Assembly: GCA_902783155.1 (NCBI GenBank)
Contig: CACZPR010000005.1
Span: 58,737 to 122,736 of the forward strand
Direction of reading: 5' to 3'
Source: an uncultured Spirochaetaceae bacterium
GTDB taxonomy: Bacteria > Spirochaetota > Spirochaetia > Treponematales > Treponemataceae
Length of the DNA: 64,000 bases
The notes below the pieces were generated by a model. That model did not search any database. It worked only from the letters and a program-made list of their open reading frames with translations, and was not told the DNA's origin. This document shows positions 63,749-64,000 of the stretch, one piece after another. Made by a program: the position numbers and the translations under genes. Position 1 is the stretch's first letter; every line of letters begins with the position of its first letter.

Positions 63749-63875
63749 CACGGATTTGGAAAAATCTAACGATTTTTCCGAGTAAAAAAAGTTCTATACA
63801 TTCTAAGTTTGAACAAAAATAGTTTTGTTTTTCAAATTGTTTAAAGAAATTGCGTTAGCAATTTCAAAATCCGTG
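63749..63875 (+). ncRNA. candidate structured (bridge-like) RNA of an IS110 element
   Basis: A 9-bp closing stem, CACGGATTT (63749-63757) with AAATCCGTG (63867-63875), encloses three hairpins: GGAAAAATC-TAAC-GATTTTTCC (63758-63779), AACAAAA-ATAG-TTTTGTT (63812-63829) and GAAATTGC-GTTA-GCAATTTC (63846-63865). The first and third abut the closing stem and their loops are complementary (TAAC with GTTA, CTAACG with CGTTAG), so they could kiss. Position upstream of an IS110 transposase is where IS110-group bridge RNAs are encoded. Structure is seen; the function is inferred. Confidence 0.6.
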
Positions 63876-63899
63876 AAAATCATTAAGGCCCTCGAGGCT

Positions 63900-63922
63900 T
63901 ATCATGTTTTTATAACATGATA
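63900..63922. repeat. hairpin before the transposase ribosome binding site
   Basis: TATCATGTT-TTTAT-AACATGATA, a 9-bp perfect stem 17 bases upstream of GGAGG. It could limit translation of the transposase or bound the RNA above. Confidence 0.6.
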
Positions 63923-63950
63923 TCCTAATAAAACGAAAGGAGGAACCTTA

Positions 63951-64000
63951 ATGAGATTCTATAAGAACCATCATCAATTTTACATTGGAATTGATTTACA
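63951..64000 (+). CDS. IS110-family transposase, N-terminus only
   Basis: ATG 63951 behind AAGGAGGAACC. The 16 visible codons read MRFYKNHHQFYIGIDL, with the xGID(L) motif that opens IS110-family DEDD transposases; its Asp is the first catalytic acid. The rest lies outside the window. The preceding 310 bases are probably the left end of the element. Confidence 0.75.
   Translation, partial: MRFYKNHHQFYIGIDL

Larger units (their letters stand above)
63639..64000 (+). mobile_element. left part of an IS110-type insertion sequence
   Basis: Contains the structured non-coding block and the first codons of the transposase. IS110 elements lack terminal inverted repeats, so the left boundary cannot be fixed by eye; it lies somewhere after the ATPase stop at 63638. 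Confidence 0.55.

Overview
The window reads as chromosomal DNA of a spirochaete, most likely a Treponema from a gut or rumen-type habitat. This is an inference from gene content: many lipoproteins with short spirochaete-style lipoboxes, an alanyl-tRNA synthetase of only 611 residues, HD-GYP proteins, an ANTAR regulator directly behind glnA, and moderate GC content. I saw no rRNA, tRNA or CRISPR array. Both ends cut through genes: an RHS/YD-repeat gene at the left and an IS110-type transposase at the right.

Left part (1-12.2 kb, minus strand): one long gene train starting with a type II secretion core (gspD, gspE, gspF, gspG), followed by very small pseudopilin-like membrane proteins, a bitopic inner-membrane protein, three likely lipoproteins including a clostripain-family (C11) protease, and then a giant exported RHS/YD-repeat protein. 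The layout suggests a dedicated secretion machine placed with its possible substrates.

12.3-25.1 kb: a membrane HD-GYP protein and a degenerate HD-GYP protein flank a small lipoprotein. Then come glmS, glnA and an ANTAR RNA-binding regulator (nitrogen and amino-sugar supply). On the minus strand lie an acyl-CoA synthetase with a near-consensus promoter, a LacI-type regulator whose operator overlaps its own -10 box, and a beta-helix lipoprotein.

25.1-35.9 kb: parA-parB, a CadD-like transporter, an HD hydrolase coupled to an AraC regulator and an exported endonuclease/phosphatase-fold protein on the plus strand. The minus-strand operon ptsI-der-merR-rsm22 follows.

36-47.9 kb: a four-repeat exported protein, rlmB with a SEC-C protein, an exported SUMF1-type protein, a tocopherol-cyclase-like protein, and a cytidylate-kinase-like/YesM/YesN/solute-binding-protein operon without permeases.

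48-51.3 kb: six consecutive genes for small acidic exported proteins that look related to each other and match nothing I can name. This is the best candidate for an undescribed family here.

51.4-64 kb, plus strand: alaS, a SurA-like chaperone, nusB, a TPR lipoprotein, clpP, a UPF0158-GNAT fusion, a stand-alone DbpA-type RNA-binding protein, a metallo-hydrolase, a Na/Pi cotransporter, an AAA ATPase, and the start of an IS110 element. Its upstream non-coding region folds into an elaborate structure with complementary loops, a candidate bridge RNA.

Across the window several genes (ptsI, alaS, parA, a SEC-C gene, a SUMF1 gene, an HD gene) have a -10 box ending 6-9 bases before the start codon and no ribosome binding site, which predicts leaderless mRNAs.
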